Source: Hexactinellida sp. DTS-2022 (Eukaryota; Porifera; Hexactinellida). From it: a stretch of 64,000 nucleotides of DNA. The position numbers were made by a program, and so were the translations under genes. Below are positions 46,709 to 57,363 of this stretch, piece after piece (the stretch's first letter is position 1; each line of letters begins with the position of its first letter). A model generated the notes under the pieces. The model saw nothing but the letters and a program-made list of their open reading frames with translations, was not told where the DNA came from and did not search any database. The DNA is taken from the NCBI GenBank assembly GCA_028753945.1, contig JAPNXP010000009.1:2790001-2854000 (forward strand), written 5' to 3'.

Positions 46709-46796
46709 ATTGTGTCTTTGCCCACAATATATCGAGTTTAAAATTTATATTTATTTGAAAGATGTAGAGCTCTTGGAACGGCACATTATGCTGCAG
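46709..46796 (+). CDS. usp25/28: USP25/28-like exon, 3' part, beyond P copy D
   Basis: It continues the frame from 42856 and encodes LCLCPQYIEFKIYIYLKDVE then LLERHIMLQ before the donor CAG|GTACAG. The IYxxxKDxxLLERHIMLQ pattern fits the helical C-terminal region of USP25/28 (VYFFQN..P..VVERTLLEQ in human USP28). It ends in phase 0. Confidence 0.7.
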
Positions 46797-47339
46797 GTAC
46801 AGCGAGGCTGTACATCTTTTCTAATTGATGAAAAAAATGGAAATTTAAAGGGGCTCAATGGTTTAATTATCTATACTTGCACAGGAACAATAAATTATTA
46901 ATTAAAATGATAAAATAGTCGCCGACCATTTGGATATATTTAGTCAGGCAGTACCACTTTATATATCTTAAACCTTCTGCCACATCACTTTTGACGCAGT
47001 TTTTTTTGTGCCGCGCTTTGGGGCTCGCCACTTCCCAAATATGATCGCTTGACCCAGGGAAATTACCAACCTATAGGATAGAAGGAAGGCTGTTTCCTCT
47101 TTCGGGTTCAACATTAACCATAGCACTTGATTATAAAATTTATGTTTTTTTGATAATGAAAGTATTTATATCTTAGAATCTTTCATGAGCTCGCCTAATT
47201 AAATGTATTCGAGCCAAATAGGAAATCAGGTATGATGAATCGATAAACAAAATAACTAGGTTTAGACAAGACAAGTTTTTTGGATAACTTATACAATAAC
47301 CAATGTTTTCTACTCTGTTATCTAGCCACATGTTTATGT
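46797..47339. other. Intronic DNA, nothing recognised
   Basis: AT-rich, with one GC island near 46990-47040 (GCCGCGCTTTGGGGCTCGCC). The frame 46710-46901 reads through from the exon and stops. Confidence 0.45.
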
Positions 47340-47700
47340 TGCTATACAGTGCAAGATTGAAACCGCTTCAAACAAATAGTTGAAGACCAAATATATTTGG
47401 GCAATTGTTTTACTATTTGTCTCCATAACAAATACCAAATAATGATATTCGGGAACCAACTGAATATTAATTACTGGGGAAATAGTATTTGGTCACTATT
47501 TGGATGCCCCCTATACACGAAGTGAGGTTTGAACAATTTGACTAATTTAATTTGTACAGTACATAATAGATATAGTGATATTGGATATAGTGATATAATG
47601 GGTATAGTGATATATTGGATATAGTGATACATTGGATATAGTGGATATAGTGATAATTTGGCCACTAATCAGATGTCCCCACCATTATCACTATATCCAA
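47340..47700. repeat. Low-complexity element and GGATATAGTGATA tandem repeat
   Basis: ATTTGGTATTTG-like motifs recur at 47380-47505, after an end-like CAGTGCAAGATTGAAACCG. From about 47576 to 47660, GGATATAGTGATA is repeated about six times. The minus-strand frame here is only the repeat translated. Confidence 0.6.
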
Positions 47701-48004
47701 TATGTACAGATATCTATAGTTTTCAAACATTTCCAATTTTGATATATCTCGTGGTGTATTATCTCATTAGCAATTATTAAGGGATTAATAGTCCGAGAAA
47801 TATCAAACTTGAAAATTTTGAAAAAATAATTATCGGAATATATCAATTTATACTAGTCACTTTGTTGAAACCACAATTCATGTTTAATATTAGAGACTCA
47901 ATCCTCCTCATGGGAATTGAGGCAAGTGTCGTAGCTTGAGATGTAGCAGCCCGGGACAAACCGAGTACAGACTGCAACCGGTCCGTATTTTTGTTTGACG
48001 GTCC

Positions 48005-48445
48005 AGACCTGTCTCGATCATAGTGGACCATGGGTCAATGGGTAATGGGTCATAGGTCAGATGGGTCACTTAAATTGATGGGTCACGTCTCTGTGACCCA
48101 TGACCCATGACCCATTTGGAATTTGGAATTTCGATGTTCCGCCACTTAATAGCACGAATCAAATTAATCCAGAAACATTACAGGGCATATCTTTGGTATT
48201 AGAAGTCTACCAAAATTAATTGATTGACAAGCATAATACATACGTATATTGTAAGTCGGATTGTGTTACATAATGTTTAGATATTTAAAAATAGATGTTT
48301 AAAAGGTTAATGGGTAACACGATGGGTTAAAGCGTTACTTGATGGGTCAATGGGTCACTCGATGGATCATGGGTCAATGGGTCATGGGTCACAAATGCGA
48401 TGGGTCACCAATGTTGACCCATGGTCCACTTGGACTGAACCGTGC
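48005..48445. mobile_element. MITE built of TGGGTCA repeats
   Basis: GTGGACCATGGGTCAATGGG on the left is inverted at the right as TTGACCCATGGTCCAC. TGGGTCA/TGACCCA units fill both arms. Outer ends near CGGTCCAGACC and GGACTGAACCG are possible. A clean duplication was not found. Confidence 0.7.
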
Positions 48446-48617
48446 ATTCTATGTCCAAACTTTGAGCGACTATGTGAACTCTCCAGGTATAATCTAAATT
48501 TACAAGGTCTCAAGGAATATAGTAAAATTTGATAATTTTAATTATCAATTTTGCAGATATTATTGATAACACTAATTTAATATACTCTACAACATTAATA
48601 CAGAAGTTAAGTTGAGG

Positions 48618-49459
48618 CGTGACCTTCGTTATATAAGGCCTTACTACTACTCCGAACCATGGATTACTTAAAGGCCATTGATTATTAGCTGACATATCTT
48701 TATCTCAATAGTAGTGATGACAGACCTGAGAAATGCATTATAATTATATAGGAAGTTTGGAACATGATATCAAGGCATACATAACACCCTTTATAATTGT
48801 GATATATCACCATTTGATTACGTATTCGCTATTTTTCGTGGGAATTATAGTGTTTTTATAGCCTGCTTTTAACTTAGTTAAACGCGGTATAAATGTTCAA
48901 AATTGGAACATGAGGATGTCCATAACTAGTTGAATGAATTATAAATGGAATGTTGACACATTCCTCGGTTGCCAGGAAAATGCATATTTCTTAAAATGTG
49001 CCATAACTCAAAAAGTATCTATTTTATGTAAACTATGTTAGTACTGATCTACCCGCAATAGCTAACTTCCTATTCATTAATAATACATTTTCTAGGCCTA
49101 ACTTCAACAATCTTTGAGATAATGTGATTATTAGCACTTAATTCTTTATATAGTAATGTTCCAATTTTGAACATTTATAACGCGTTTAACTATGTTAAAA
49201 GCAAGTTATAAAAACACGATAATTTCCACGAAAAATAGCAATTACGTAATCAAATGGTGATATATTACAATTCCAAAGGGTGTTATGTATGTCTTGATAT
49301 CATGTTCCTAACTTCCTATATAATTATAATGCATTTCTCAGGTCTGTCATTACTAGCTATTGAGATAAAGATATGTCAGCTAATAATCAATGGCCTTTAA
49401 GTAATCCATGGTCCAGCAAAATCTACTCAGTAGTAAGGCCTTATACAACGAAGGTCACG
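48618..49459. mobile_element. P-like MITE with about 330-bp arms
   Basis: A perfect 7-bp duplication GTTGAGG lies at 48611-48617 and 49460-49466. The ends are CGTGACCTTCGTTATATAAG and CTTATACAACGAAGGTCACG-like. The family motif CCATGGATTACTTAAAGG lies 45 bp in. The arms extend about 330 bp with few changes. It has no coding region. Its ends match P copy B, a plausible source of transposase. Confidence 0.93.
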
Positions 49460-49529
49460 GTTGAGGTTATTATTCAAAAAAATATTACTATTTTAATGAT
49501 GTTTTTAATAAATCTGATCTTTTTTCTAG

Positions 49530-49615
49530 AGATCGGTCGCTTCAATTAAATGCTCAAAAGTGGAAAATATGTATAGAAACTAAAGAGAAAGAAAATAAAC
49601 TTGAGGTCAGCGATA
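49530..49615 (+). CDS. usp25/28: Possible USP25/28-like exon
   Basis: A strong acceptor (ATCTTTTTTCTAG) precedes an open stretch encoding DRSLQLNAQKWKICIETKEK then ENKLE, before GAG|GTCAGC. In USP25/28, a D-x-x-L segment and a lysine-rich helix follow the E-R-x-L-L-E-Q motif. It ends in phase 0, which suits the exon at 57284. The phase at its start does not fit the donor at 46796 directly, so either the exact splice site or an intervening exon is missing. Confidence 0.5.
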
Positions 49616-50855
49616 TTATTTGTAAATATTACCCACAATTTTGAAGGTAAAGAACTAAGTACAGATTAAGTGCTCCTCAATTTCCTATAGAGCATATCAT
49701 GACATATTCCGTCCGAATGCAAATTTGTGGACCAAGTTCAATACAAATTACTTGGATTCAAGTGCTTTTAATTTAGAAATAATTGACTTATTACTATACG
49801 ATTAACTTTTGTCAAAGCCTTTTTATGATACATTTGAGAAATTAATCAATTTTGTAATTACTAATTTATTTTGGTTTCAAAAACAAAATCATTGATTTTT
49901 TAGCCTATTTCAGTCCCCTTTAAAGCATTTTGATTACAAATGACACCAGTTAATATTATGATTTCAAGATAAAGCGAACAGTTTCTGGCTGTTCCAGGAA
50001 AATTATACTTCTTTTCATTATTATGATCTGTCCCCCATTGGTTCACACCAACCGAACACTGAAGCGTTATATAACGTTTGAAATTTCCCCTTACTCAATC
50101 TGAAGTATGGTAAACAAAGCAAATTAGCTTCAAAATTATGGCAGAATCCAAACTCAATTTGAAATTATTGAACATGAGTCATAGGCCCCGTTGTTGTGGG
50201 TAACGTGCTGTAACTATCAATATTCAGTTCGAGAACCTGGATTCCTTCCGGATCAAATTATATTATGTGGTTGGATAAGCATTCTCTACATGTATACTTG
50301 TCTTTAACTAATATCATTGGATGTAAATGTTAGTAAAGACATCTTAAATATATTCACGCGCCTATAAGTTCGTGCCCAATTGTAATTACCCCGTCTATAT
50401 CCCTTAAACTCTACAGATTATTTCATCCCTGATAGAACATCTACACTATATGCTATCATTAACGAAGCCATTTCTTAATCTTCTTATTGGTTCATTCAAA
50501 TAATATTTCAAAGTAATAGTGTTAATTTCTGCATTTCCATCTCAAGCATTTTGACTAAAGATGCGTAGAGTCAACATGCGTTATTTCAAAGGGAAAATTT
50601 ATTTGGTCGTATTAGCAAATGTTCGATTTAATGAGTATTCGAATTAATTTATGATGACTGTATATCAAATGGCCGAAAGCGTGAAAATTGTGGATGGGCA
50701 AAGACTTTTCAGAACAACGACCTTGTTTATACATAGCTACATTCCAGATAGTTGATGGATTAGACAATGTTACTATAGAAGTTTCACTTAGTTTATGTTG
50801 AAATTAAGTCCACGAAAAAACTTAACATTAATGACTGTATACAGTGAACCTTATT
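49616..50855. other. Intronic DNA, nothing recognised
   Basis: About 1.2 kb of AT-rich sequence without a bounded repeat or an exon that I could support. Confidence 0.45.
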
Positions 50856-51507
50856 TAGAGCACTGCGCGGGGCGGGTTAATAACTTCGGGTTGCGGGACC
50901 CACAACCCGCGGGTACTTTCGGGTCAAAGAATCAGAATATTTTCGGGGCGGATCTGGTGCGGGTCACGGAATCGTCTTGCGGGGCGGGTGCGGGTCAGAA
51001 ATTCTTAATGCGGGTTGATGCGGGTCAGCGCGGGTTTGCGCAAGAGTTCTCGCTAAGGATTATTTGGGGGCGCAGTGTCCACTAATTGTAACAATGTACC
51101 CCTCTATAGTTCCTAAACAAAATAAACGATCAGTATAAACTTAAGATGGCAGAAGTCTTGCGATGGAACGAATTGTACGGTGAATTATTTCGTAATCTCG
51201 AAAAATATACTCGTAATTCTTCAATTTCCGCCCAAAACATATTGTCGTCTTCTTTATTCCTTATAGATGTAAATATTTTTGTGCCCGCATTGTGCGCCGA
51301 GTGTTTACACCCTATTATATAATCCTAGCGATAATACTGGTCATCGAGTGTTGGTGCGGGTTGGGCGCGGGTTAATGTGAGTTAGTTTCGGGTTGGTGCG
51401 GGTTCATTTGTTTATATCGTCGGATTTTCAGGGCGGGTCGGGTCGGGTCAATCACTAATAGATGCGGGTCGGGTGCGGGTCCCGCATATGACCCGCGCAG
51501 AGTTCTA
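50856..51507. mobile_element. hAT-like MITE built of GCGGGTC repeats
   Basis: The ends are TAGAGCACTGCGCGGG and CCGCGCAGAGTTCTA. GCGGGTC/TGCGGGT units cluster at 50870-51035 and 51350-51500 around an AT-rich core. Flanks GAACCTTA and GAACCTAT are similar but not identical. GC content is far above its surroundings. Confidence 0.78.
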
Positions 51508-51786
51508 GAACCTATATCGACTGAATTATCCCTATAAATTAATTTGAATTGTGTATTAGTCACCAGGGAATTAAGTTAATGTCTTAAACCTTCCAAGAAA
51601 AAGGAGCAATTCTACAATGGTGGGTTGCGAATGGCAATCAATCGGAAAATTGCTTTATAAAGTGAAACCGATTAATGAATGGGTGAAACGTATTTCTCAT
51701 ACACTAAATGCTTGTTGAAGTTCGAAGGAACCGAATATCAATCGAGAGCCTAAGTATCAGAATTATAATAATCGCTTTTTGTAAAT

Positions 51787-52259
51787 CAGGGCTCTTCAAT
51801 TAGTTTTATCCCCGGGCCACTATTGAAAAATCAGACACTTCCCCGGGCCACTCCGGGTCACTTCGTAACTGGAGTAGCCATAATTGATTACTTCTACGCT
51901 AATAACAATTAGGTAAGAATAAAACACATTATGTGATATACATAGTACGGATACAAGACTAAAAGTACAAGCAAGAAAGGAAATTGGGCATATTAATGCA
52001 TGTGACAATTTAATGAAGAATATCGGGAAAAGTTATGTACTGTAAAACACTATGCCAATGGTTGTATTTTAGTTAAACATAAATTTGAATATTGGAATGA
52101 TCAAGTAACTACTATATCCCAGGGCCTAGAAGGTTAAATTAGAGTTTCAGTTGCAGAGCATGTAGCTATGAGCGAAATAATATCGAATAAATATATACAC
52201 TGAAAAGATTGGGCGGGCCACCAAAATATAGGCAGCGGGCCACTAATTGAAGAGCCCTG
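51787..52259. mobile_element. hAT MITE, CAGGGCTCTTCAATTAG ends
   Basis: The inverted ends are CAGGGCTCTTCAATTAG and CTAATTGAAGAGCCCTG, both perfect. Flanks are TTGTAAAT and GTGTAAAT (7 of 8). GGGCCACT units recur at both ends. Confidence 0.88.
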
Positions 52260-52383
52260 GTGTAAATTGATTCTTCTATTGTTAATCATTGCGTAAATAG
52301 ACAAAATAGTCAAATTTAACAATATGAAATGAATGATATGATAATCTGGTTTTACTATTATCTCCCATTTTTAATGTACATCT

Positions 52384-52428
52384 ATCTACAATACTATTAA
52401 AAAACAAACCGTTATATATGTATACGTA
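52384..52428 (+). mobile_element. Helitron family 1 5' tip
   Basis: TCTACAATACTATTAAAAAA then CAAACC marks a Helitron start. The P-like MITE at 52429 has landed 45 bp in. Confidence 0.55.
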
Positions 52429-53226
52429 CATGGCCTACTTAATATACGGCCGTGTATGTCACCGAGAAGGCCAAAAAAATAGAAGGCCAGTTTAGAGATT
52501 TCATTATAGGATAAACTATGCCCTCCTACTGTATTATTTGGGTTATGTATGGGGTAATCAACCATTGCGAGTCCAATGGAACCACACACAATCACAAAGC
52601 TGAGAATCTCAGCTTTGTGATTAAGCTGTTTAGGCGCCATTTCATGGTGACGGTAACAATCTATAGTAAATTTTAAAAAATTCAAATGTCATAAATTTCA
52701 TTTTCTTGCTACTTTCTAATAATTATATAACACGAATACTAAATAGGGATATATGTCATACAACAAAGGCTACAAAATCACAAAATTACGACATTCTAAA
52801 AATTCTAAAAAATTATAAAGCAACCACATGCTAAAATACAAGTAGTATCCTAGTTACAACTTACTATTTTCGTCCCTAAAGCGTATATAATTGCTGGTTT
52901 ATAGATATTCATTCTCATTATATATTCGGAAATGTATACTAAGCATATTTGCAAAATATCTTCATTTTCTCGTAGTTCTTTTAGACTCGAATTGTATATA
53001 TAGTATATTTGTGGTGTCATCATTAAATGGCGCCTAAACAGCTTAACCACAAATCTGAGATTCTCAAAAGTGGTTCCATTGGACTCGCAATGGTTGATTA
53101 CCCCATACACAACCCTAATAATAAAGTAGGAGGGCATAGTTTATCCTAGAATGAAATTTATAAACTGGCCTTCTATTTTTTTGGCCTTCTTGGTGACATA
53201 CACAACCGTATATTAAGTAGGCCATG
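52429..53226. mobile_element. P-like MITE, CATGGCCTACTTAATATACGG ends
   Basis: A perfect 7-bp duplication ATACGTA lies at 52422-52428 and 53227-53233. The ends are CATGGCCTACTTAATATACG and CGTATATTAAGTAGGCCATG. The arms extend about 240 bp (through AGGCGCCATTTCATGGTGA). Minus-strand frames inside are arm translations. Related arms occur at 58110-58436 and 58490-58992. Confidence 0.93.
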
Positions 53227-53239
53227 ATACGTATATATC

Positions 53240-54504
53240 TTCGTTTACTAATAAAATACAAACCTTTATACGTATACATATGTGTGTATATATTTGCTTG
53301 CATGTTCCGAGTTGATTGAAGATACTGGACGGTTTCATAAATATAATTTTTGGCATATAAGGGTAACTTTTGGCACCCGACAACAAGTTGAGGTTTCCAG
53401 GAAAAATTTCTCACATCCCGCCAAGTTATGACATCATTGTCACATTTTGAGAACCGCGAAAGTCACTTAATCGTAAATAATTATTGCCCTCTAAAAGATA
53501 AATATATGAAAATTTAGTAGAATATGGACATTAATTGTCACACCAGATTATCAATATGCTTGCTCATTACCACATGACGACGTAATCACTAAAGTTTCAC
53601 ATTGTTTAATTTTACTACTTTCGGCCTATTTAAGCTATATAATTAATGTCATAAGTTAAACCACACATCAACCGTAAAACGGTTGGTGTGTTTTCAGTGG
53701 TGGATTAAGGGGGGGGGGGTGGATGGGGCGGTCGCCCGGGACCCGAGTCTAAAGAGGGCCCAATACAATGCTGTAATATTTGTATTGAGAAATGTGTTGC
53801 ATTATAATGTTTGAGTAGTGAAGCAATAACATGATAATGTTAGTTTAATTAAGTTTGAACAATGATAAATTAATACACAGCACACCTTAAAAGTAACAAG
53901 CCTAGTCCTGATCTGCTTTTACATTGAATTTTTCGATTCTAAATATATTCTCCACTTCACAGTAATGCATCCTATTCACAAGTAGGGGGCAACTAAAAGA
54001 AAAGTAAGTCACCGTCACGAAGAGCAACAAAACAAGAAACGTCTAAACTTCCTAAACTAGACACAATCACAATCCCAAGAATTGTCAGCCGAAGACTATG
54101 AGCTTTCTACTTCAACATGTTCCTTTGTACCTCTTGGCGATTCATTTGTATCTAGTTAAAACAAATTACTTGCAGTATGGGACCTCAGTTTTATCGAGCC
54201 AGAGTATCAAGTTCCAGAGGTTGTAGAAGAGCAACACGCTTTTAACTATGAAATAAATACAACTTGTGAATAACATTGGGTTGTGGGACGATAAATCAGA
54301 AGACTTACGAAATCGTTGGATAGCAAAAGGTAGTGAAGATTGTAGATACAATTGTAACGACCCTTTCGGATTATATTCAGGGCTGTCCTCAAAGAAACTC
54401 CTAAAGGCCCTTGGTTGATGTCCGCCAGGGGCCCAATATACCCTTAATCCGTCTCTTTGTGTGGTTGTATTCTGCTGCGAAGCAACCTAGAAAGCGATGC
54501 TAGC
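53240..54504 (+). mobile_element. Helitron family 1 copy with nested hAT-like insert
   Basis: Family landmarks run from ACTAATAAAATACAAACC through CGAGTTGATTGAAGATACTG to CAACCGTAAAACGGTTGG. After the insert at 53695-54459 the 3' end resumes (CTGCTGCGAAGCAACC) and closes with CTAG at 54504. A minus copy abuts immediately. Confidence 0.78.
53695..54459. mobile_element. hAT-like element nested in the Helitron
   Basis: The ends are CAGTGGTGGATTAAGGG and CCCTTAATCCGTCTCTTTG. Flanks TGTGTTTT and TGTGGTTG match at 6 of 8. The uninterrupted Helitron copies have TGTGGTTG at this point, so the insertion is real. A G-run sits at the left end. Internal frames are not transposase-like. Confidence 0.75.
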
Positions 54505-55154
54505 TAGTATACTGAGCGCTTCGCGGCAGAACATAACCACATACCAACCGCTTCGCGGTTGGTGTGTGGTTTATATACAGTCAACATCCGGTAATTCGAA
54601 CCCTCTTGGAATGAAAAATCCGTTCGAGATAACGAATGTTCGAGTTAAAGGGCATTCGAGTTACCGGATGTTGACTAAGGGGAAATGAAAATTCGTTCGA
54701 GATAACGAATGTTCGAGTTACCAGATGTTGACTGTACTTCTAACATTGATTATAAAACGTAAATACGCCTAAATAATCGAATTTAGCAATGTGAAATTTT
54801 AGTGATTACGTCATCATGCGATAATGAGTAAGCATATTGGGAATCTGTTATGACCAACGCATGTTCTATTAAATTTTCAGATTTTATCTCTTATAGGGCA
54901 GAAATTATGTGCGATTAAGTGAATTTTAATGCTACTCGAAATGTGACAATGACGTCATAATTTGTCAAGGTGTGATAAATTTCGAGTGGTAACCTCTACT
55001 TGTTGTAAGGGCCAAAGGTTACCCCTATATGTCAAAAATCAGATTTGGAAACCGTCCAGTTTCTTCAATCAACTTGGAACTTACAAATAAATACATATAC
55101 GTTTACACACACACACACACACATACATTTCAGCCTTGTTTTTAATAGTATAGA
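54505..55154 (-). mobile_element. Helitron family 1, minus copy, tail to tail with the previous
   Basis: It starts CTAGTATACTGAGCGCTTCG and the hairpin CCAACCGCTTCGCGGTTGG. It ends at the 5' tip (TTTTTAATAGTATAGA). A TA-flanked MITE is inserted at 54578-54734. A P-like MITE has inserted at its very 5' end. An AC dinucleotide run is at 55107-55130. Confidence 0.83.
54578..54734. mobile_element. Pogo-like MITE, CAGTCAACATCCGGTAA ends
   Basis: TA flanks both sides (54576-54577, 54735-54736). The ends are CAGTCAACATCCGGTAATTC and GAGTTACCAGATGTTGACTG. An internal duplication repeats GTTCGAGATAACGAATGTTC and a second complete right-end motif. Confidence 0.9.
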
Positions 55155-55155
55155 T

Positions 55156-55738
55156 CGTGACCTACGTTATAATAAGGCCTGTTCACTAGTGTTAAAATTT
55201 GGACCATGGATGTCGTATAAGTCCATTGACTCTTTTTAGAATAAATGTTATAGTCAGAGATAATTAACCAAGTACAGTCAACTAGCTTAATAGAGCCACT
55301 GGTTAATCGGTTTCTCCGCTTAATCGGGTCAAACAACCTGGTCCCGAGGTGGCTCTATTAAGCGGAGTTGACTGTAGTAATCCAGAAGAAGTAATATTAT
55401 TGGGCTTAATACCAAGCACATTTGAAGTAAATGAATGTTGCAATAGTACAAAATATTAAAGAAAACATGAAAGTGAATATAAGTTTTAGCAAATAAACAT
55501 TTCAAGAACAATAACAACTAATTGGGATAACTTTCTTTATTTTTCGAGAATTTTCGACATGAACCGACTGCAAAGGTTGCAAGGCATTCATATTTTTGTT
55601 CTGGATTACTACTTGGTTAATTATCTCTAACTATAACATTTATTCTAAAAAGAATCAATGGACTTAAACGACATCCATGGTCCAAAATTTAACACTAGTG
55701 AACAGGCCTTATTATAACGTAGGTCACGTATAGATGTA
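55156..55738. mobile_element. P-like MITE with about 120-bp arms
   Basis: A perfect 7-bp duplication TATAGAT lies at 55149-55155 and 55739-55745. The ends are CGTGACCTACGTTATAATAA and TTATTATAACGTAGGTCACG, followed inward by GGCCTGTTCACTAGTG and GGACCATGGATGTCGT. A pogo-like MITE is nested at 55275-55375. Confidence 0.94.
55275..55375. mobile_element. 101-bp pogo-like MITE nested in a P-like MITE
   Basis: TA flanks both sides (55273-55274, 55376-55377). The ends are CAGTCAACTAGCTTAATAGA and TCTATTAAGCGGAGTTGACTG (last base beyond twenty: G). It is nearly a perfect hairpin. Confidence 0.88.
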
Positions 55739-55749
55739 TCATGGCCTAC

Positions 55750-56932
55750 TATATTATACGGCTAGATAAGTCAAGTATTTGCCATTTTATTTCCAGGCCA
55801 GTGTTTACTTTCTTATTGCTCGTAAAATAAAGTATCTATTGTCATGGAATAAACTAAACTTAGGTTTTCAAATACGCTGGAAACATCTAAAATACTTTTG
55901 AGAATGATTTCTCATCGGATTTAACCACAATGACGTAATCAAATATACATACCCATATATGGTAATTAATACTAATTATCAAGTAGAGATTTGAAGTGGA
56001 GATTGAAGTAGAGATTCAGTGAACATTAGCTAAATAAGTCACAAGAACGGTCATTAAACTGACTGGGCAACATGTACGTAGTCAAACAGCACTTTTAAGA
56101 GTTAGATTAAAATCTAACTATACATTTCAAAAAAAATACAAAACATATGGTTTAATAAGGCCACTGTTTATTGGAATCTTGTTTCAGCTACACCGCCCGC
56201 GTCAGTTTTCACTCCCGCACGATTATTGTCATTATTGTTATTATTCCCATTATTACACCTAGATTTCAAAGTAAGGCCACTGTTCGTTGGCAATTTTATG
56301 GTAGGACACACTATAAAATAGACATAATTCTCTAGTAACAAAATCCGAACCTATAACAAGCATTATTACCCAACGATTGCATATTTTATCAATAAGCACT
56401 CACAAATTTGAATATTTGCTCAGATAATTGTTAACTATGCCGTCATCAAATAATGAGATAATGATAATGAGATGCCGCCCGCACGCATCCTCTGATAGAC
56501 TTCGTGTGGAGCTGAAACAATATTACTATTAACACTGGCCTAACAATAGTATAATTATTTACTTACATTGACGTTGATAAGAATTTGAGTGAAAGGAATG
56601 ACATAATTTGTTACTGTAGTTAGTTTTTAACAAGAAAAATGCATTAGGATAAAACGGCAAAGTTATATTCTCAAATTATCTAAAAACTTAACATTTATTT
56701 AACATCATTGCCATATATGGGTAGTATATTTGATTACGTCATTGTGGTTAAATCCGATGAGAAATCATTCTCAAAAGTATTTTAGATGTTTCCAGCGTAT
56801 TTGAAAACCTAAGTTTAGTTTATTCCATGACAATAGATAATTTATTTTACGAGCAATAAGAAAGTAAACACTGGCCTGGAAATAAAATGGCAAATACTTG
56901 ACTTATCTAGCCGTATAGTATAGTAGGCCATG
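55750..56932. mobile_element. P-like MITE with about 230-bp arms
   Basis: The ends are CATGGCCTACTATATTATAC and TATAGTATAGTAGGCCATG. Flanks GATGTAT and TATGTAT match at 6 of 7. The arms share TTTGATTACGTCATTGTGG and TTTCCAGGCCAGTG. A second inverted pair inside (about 56150-56540) is bounded by GTTTCAGCTACACCGCCCGC and GCCGCCCGC..GTGGAGCTGAAAC, possibly a nested element. The right arm supplies the empty-site control for P copy B. Confidence 0.88.
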
Positions 56933-56949
56933 TATGTATATATTTAATA

Positions 56950-57072
56950 CAGTCTACTCCGCTTATTTGGGACACGTTTTTCTAGGCTCGAATAAGCTGA
57001 GTTTGTCCCGATTAACCGAAATTTTTGTATTAGCTTCAATGGAAAGGATTCGGTTCTTGGGGAGTGTACAAC
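56950..57072. mobile_element. Pogo-like MITE fragment
   Basis: CAGTCTACTCCGCTTATTTG follows TA. CCCGATTAACCGAAAT lies inside. The right end (GGGGAGTGTAC) does not pair, so it is truncated. It resembles 8162-8687. Confidence 0.5.
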
Positions 57073-57283
57073 ACATATAGAGTATATACAGTTAACACAT
57101 GGAGTCTTGTCTTATATGCTAGTAACTATTGCCTAATATTTAAAGAGAATACTTATCCACCGATCATCGGCGTTTGTATTAAAAACCTCGCTACTTTCTA
57201 CCGATGATGTTTTTTTATAAACATAAAAAAACAATCGGTACTCATATAAATTTTTGAATTAAATTAAACCATATTTTGTGTAG

Positions 57284-57363
57284 GAACTCGAAGATCTTTA
57301 CTCCAATTACTTAAGATCAGCACTTGCACTCAAGATATCATACGACTATTTCACCTCTAGTTG
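57284..57363 (+). CDS. usp25/28: USP25/28-like deubiquitinase, 3' exon
   Basis: A clear 80-bp exon, with acceptor CCATATTTTGTGTAG and donor GTAAGT. Only one phase is open. It encodes ELEDLYSNYLRSALALKISY then DYFTSSW. In USP25/28 the corresponding segment follows a lysine-rich helix and reads E-E-Y..W..DY..F, then hydrophobic helices. It begins in phase 0, matching the end of the candidate exon at 49615. Similarity is moderate, but the exon signals are strong. Confidence 0.65.

Noticed and set aside
52850-53137. 95-codon minus frame, with a relative at 58110-58355
   Set aside because: The similarity is between inverted arms of P-like MITEs, not between genes; no conserved protein family.
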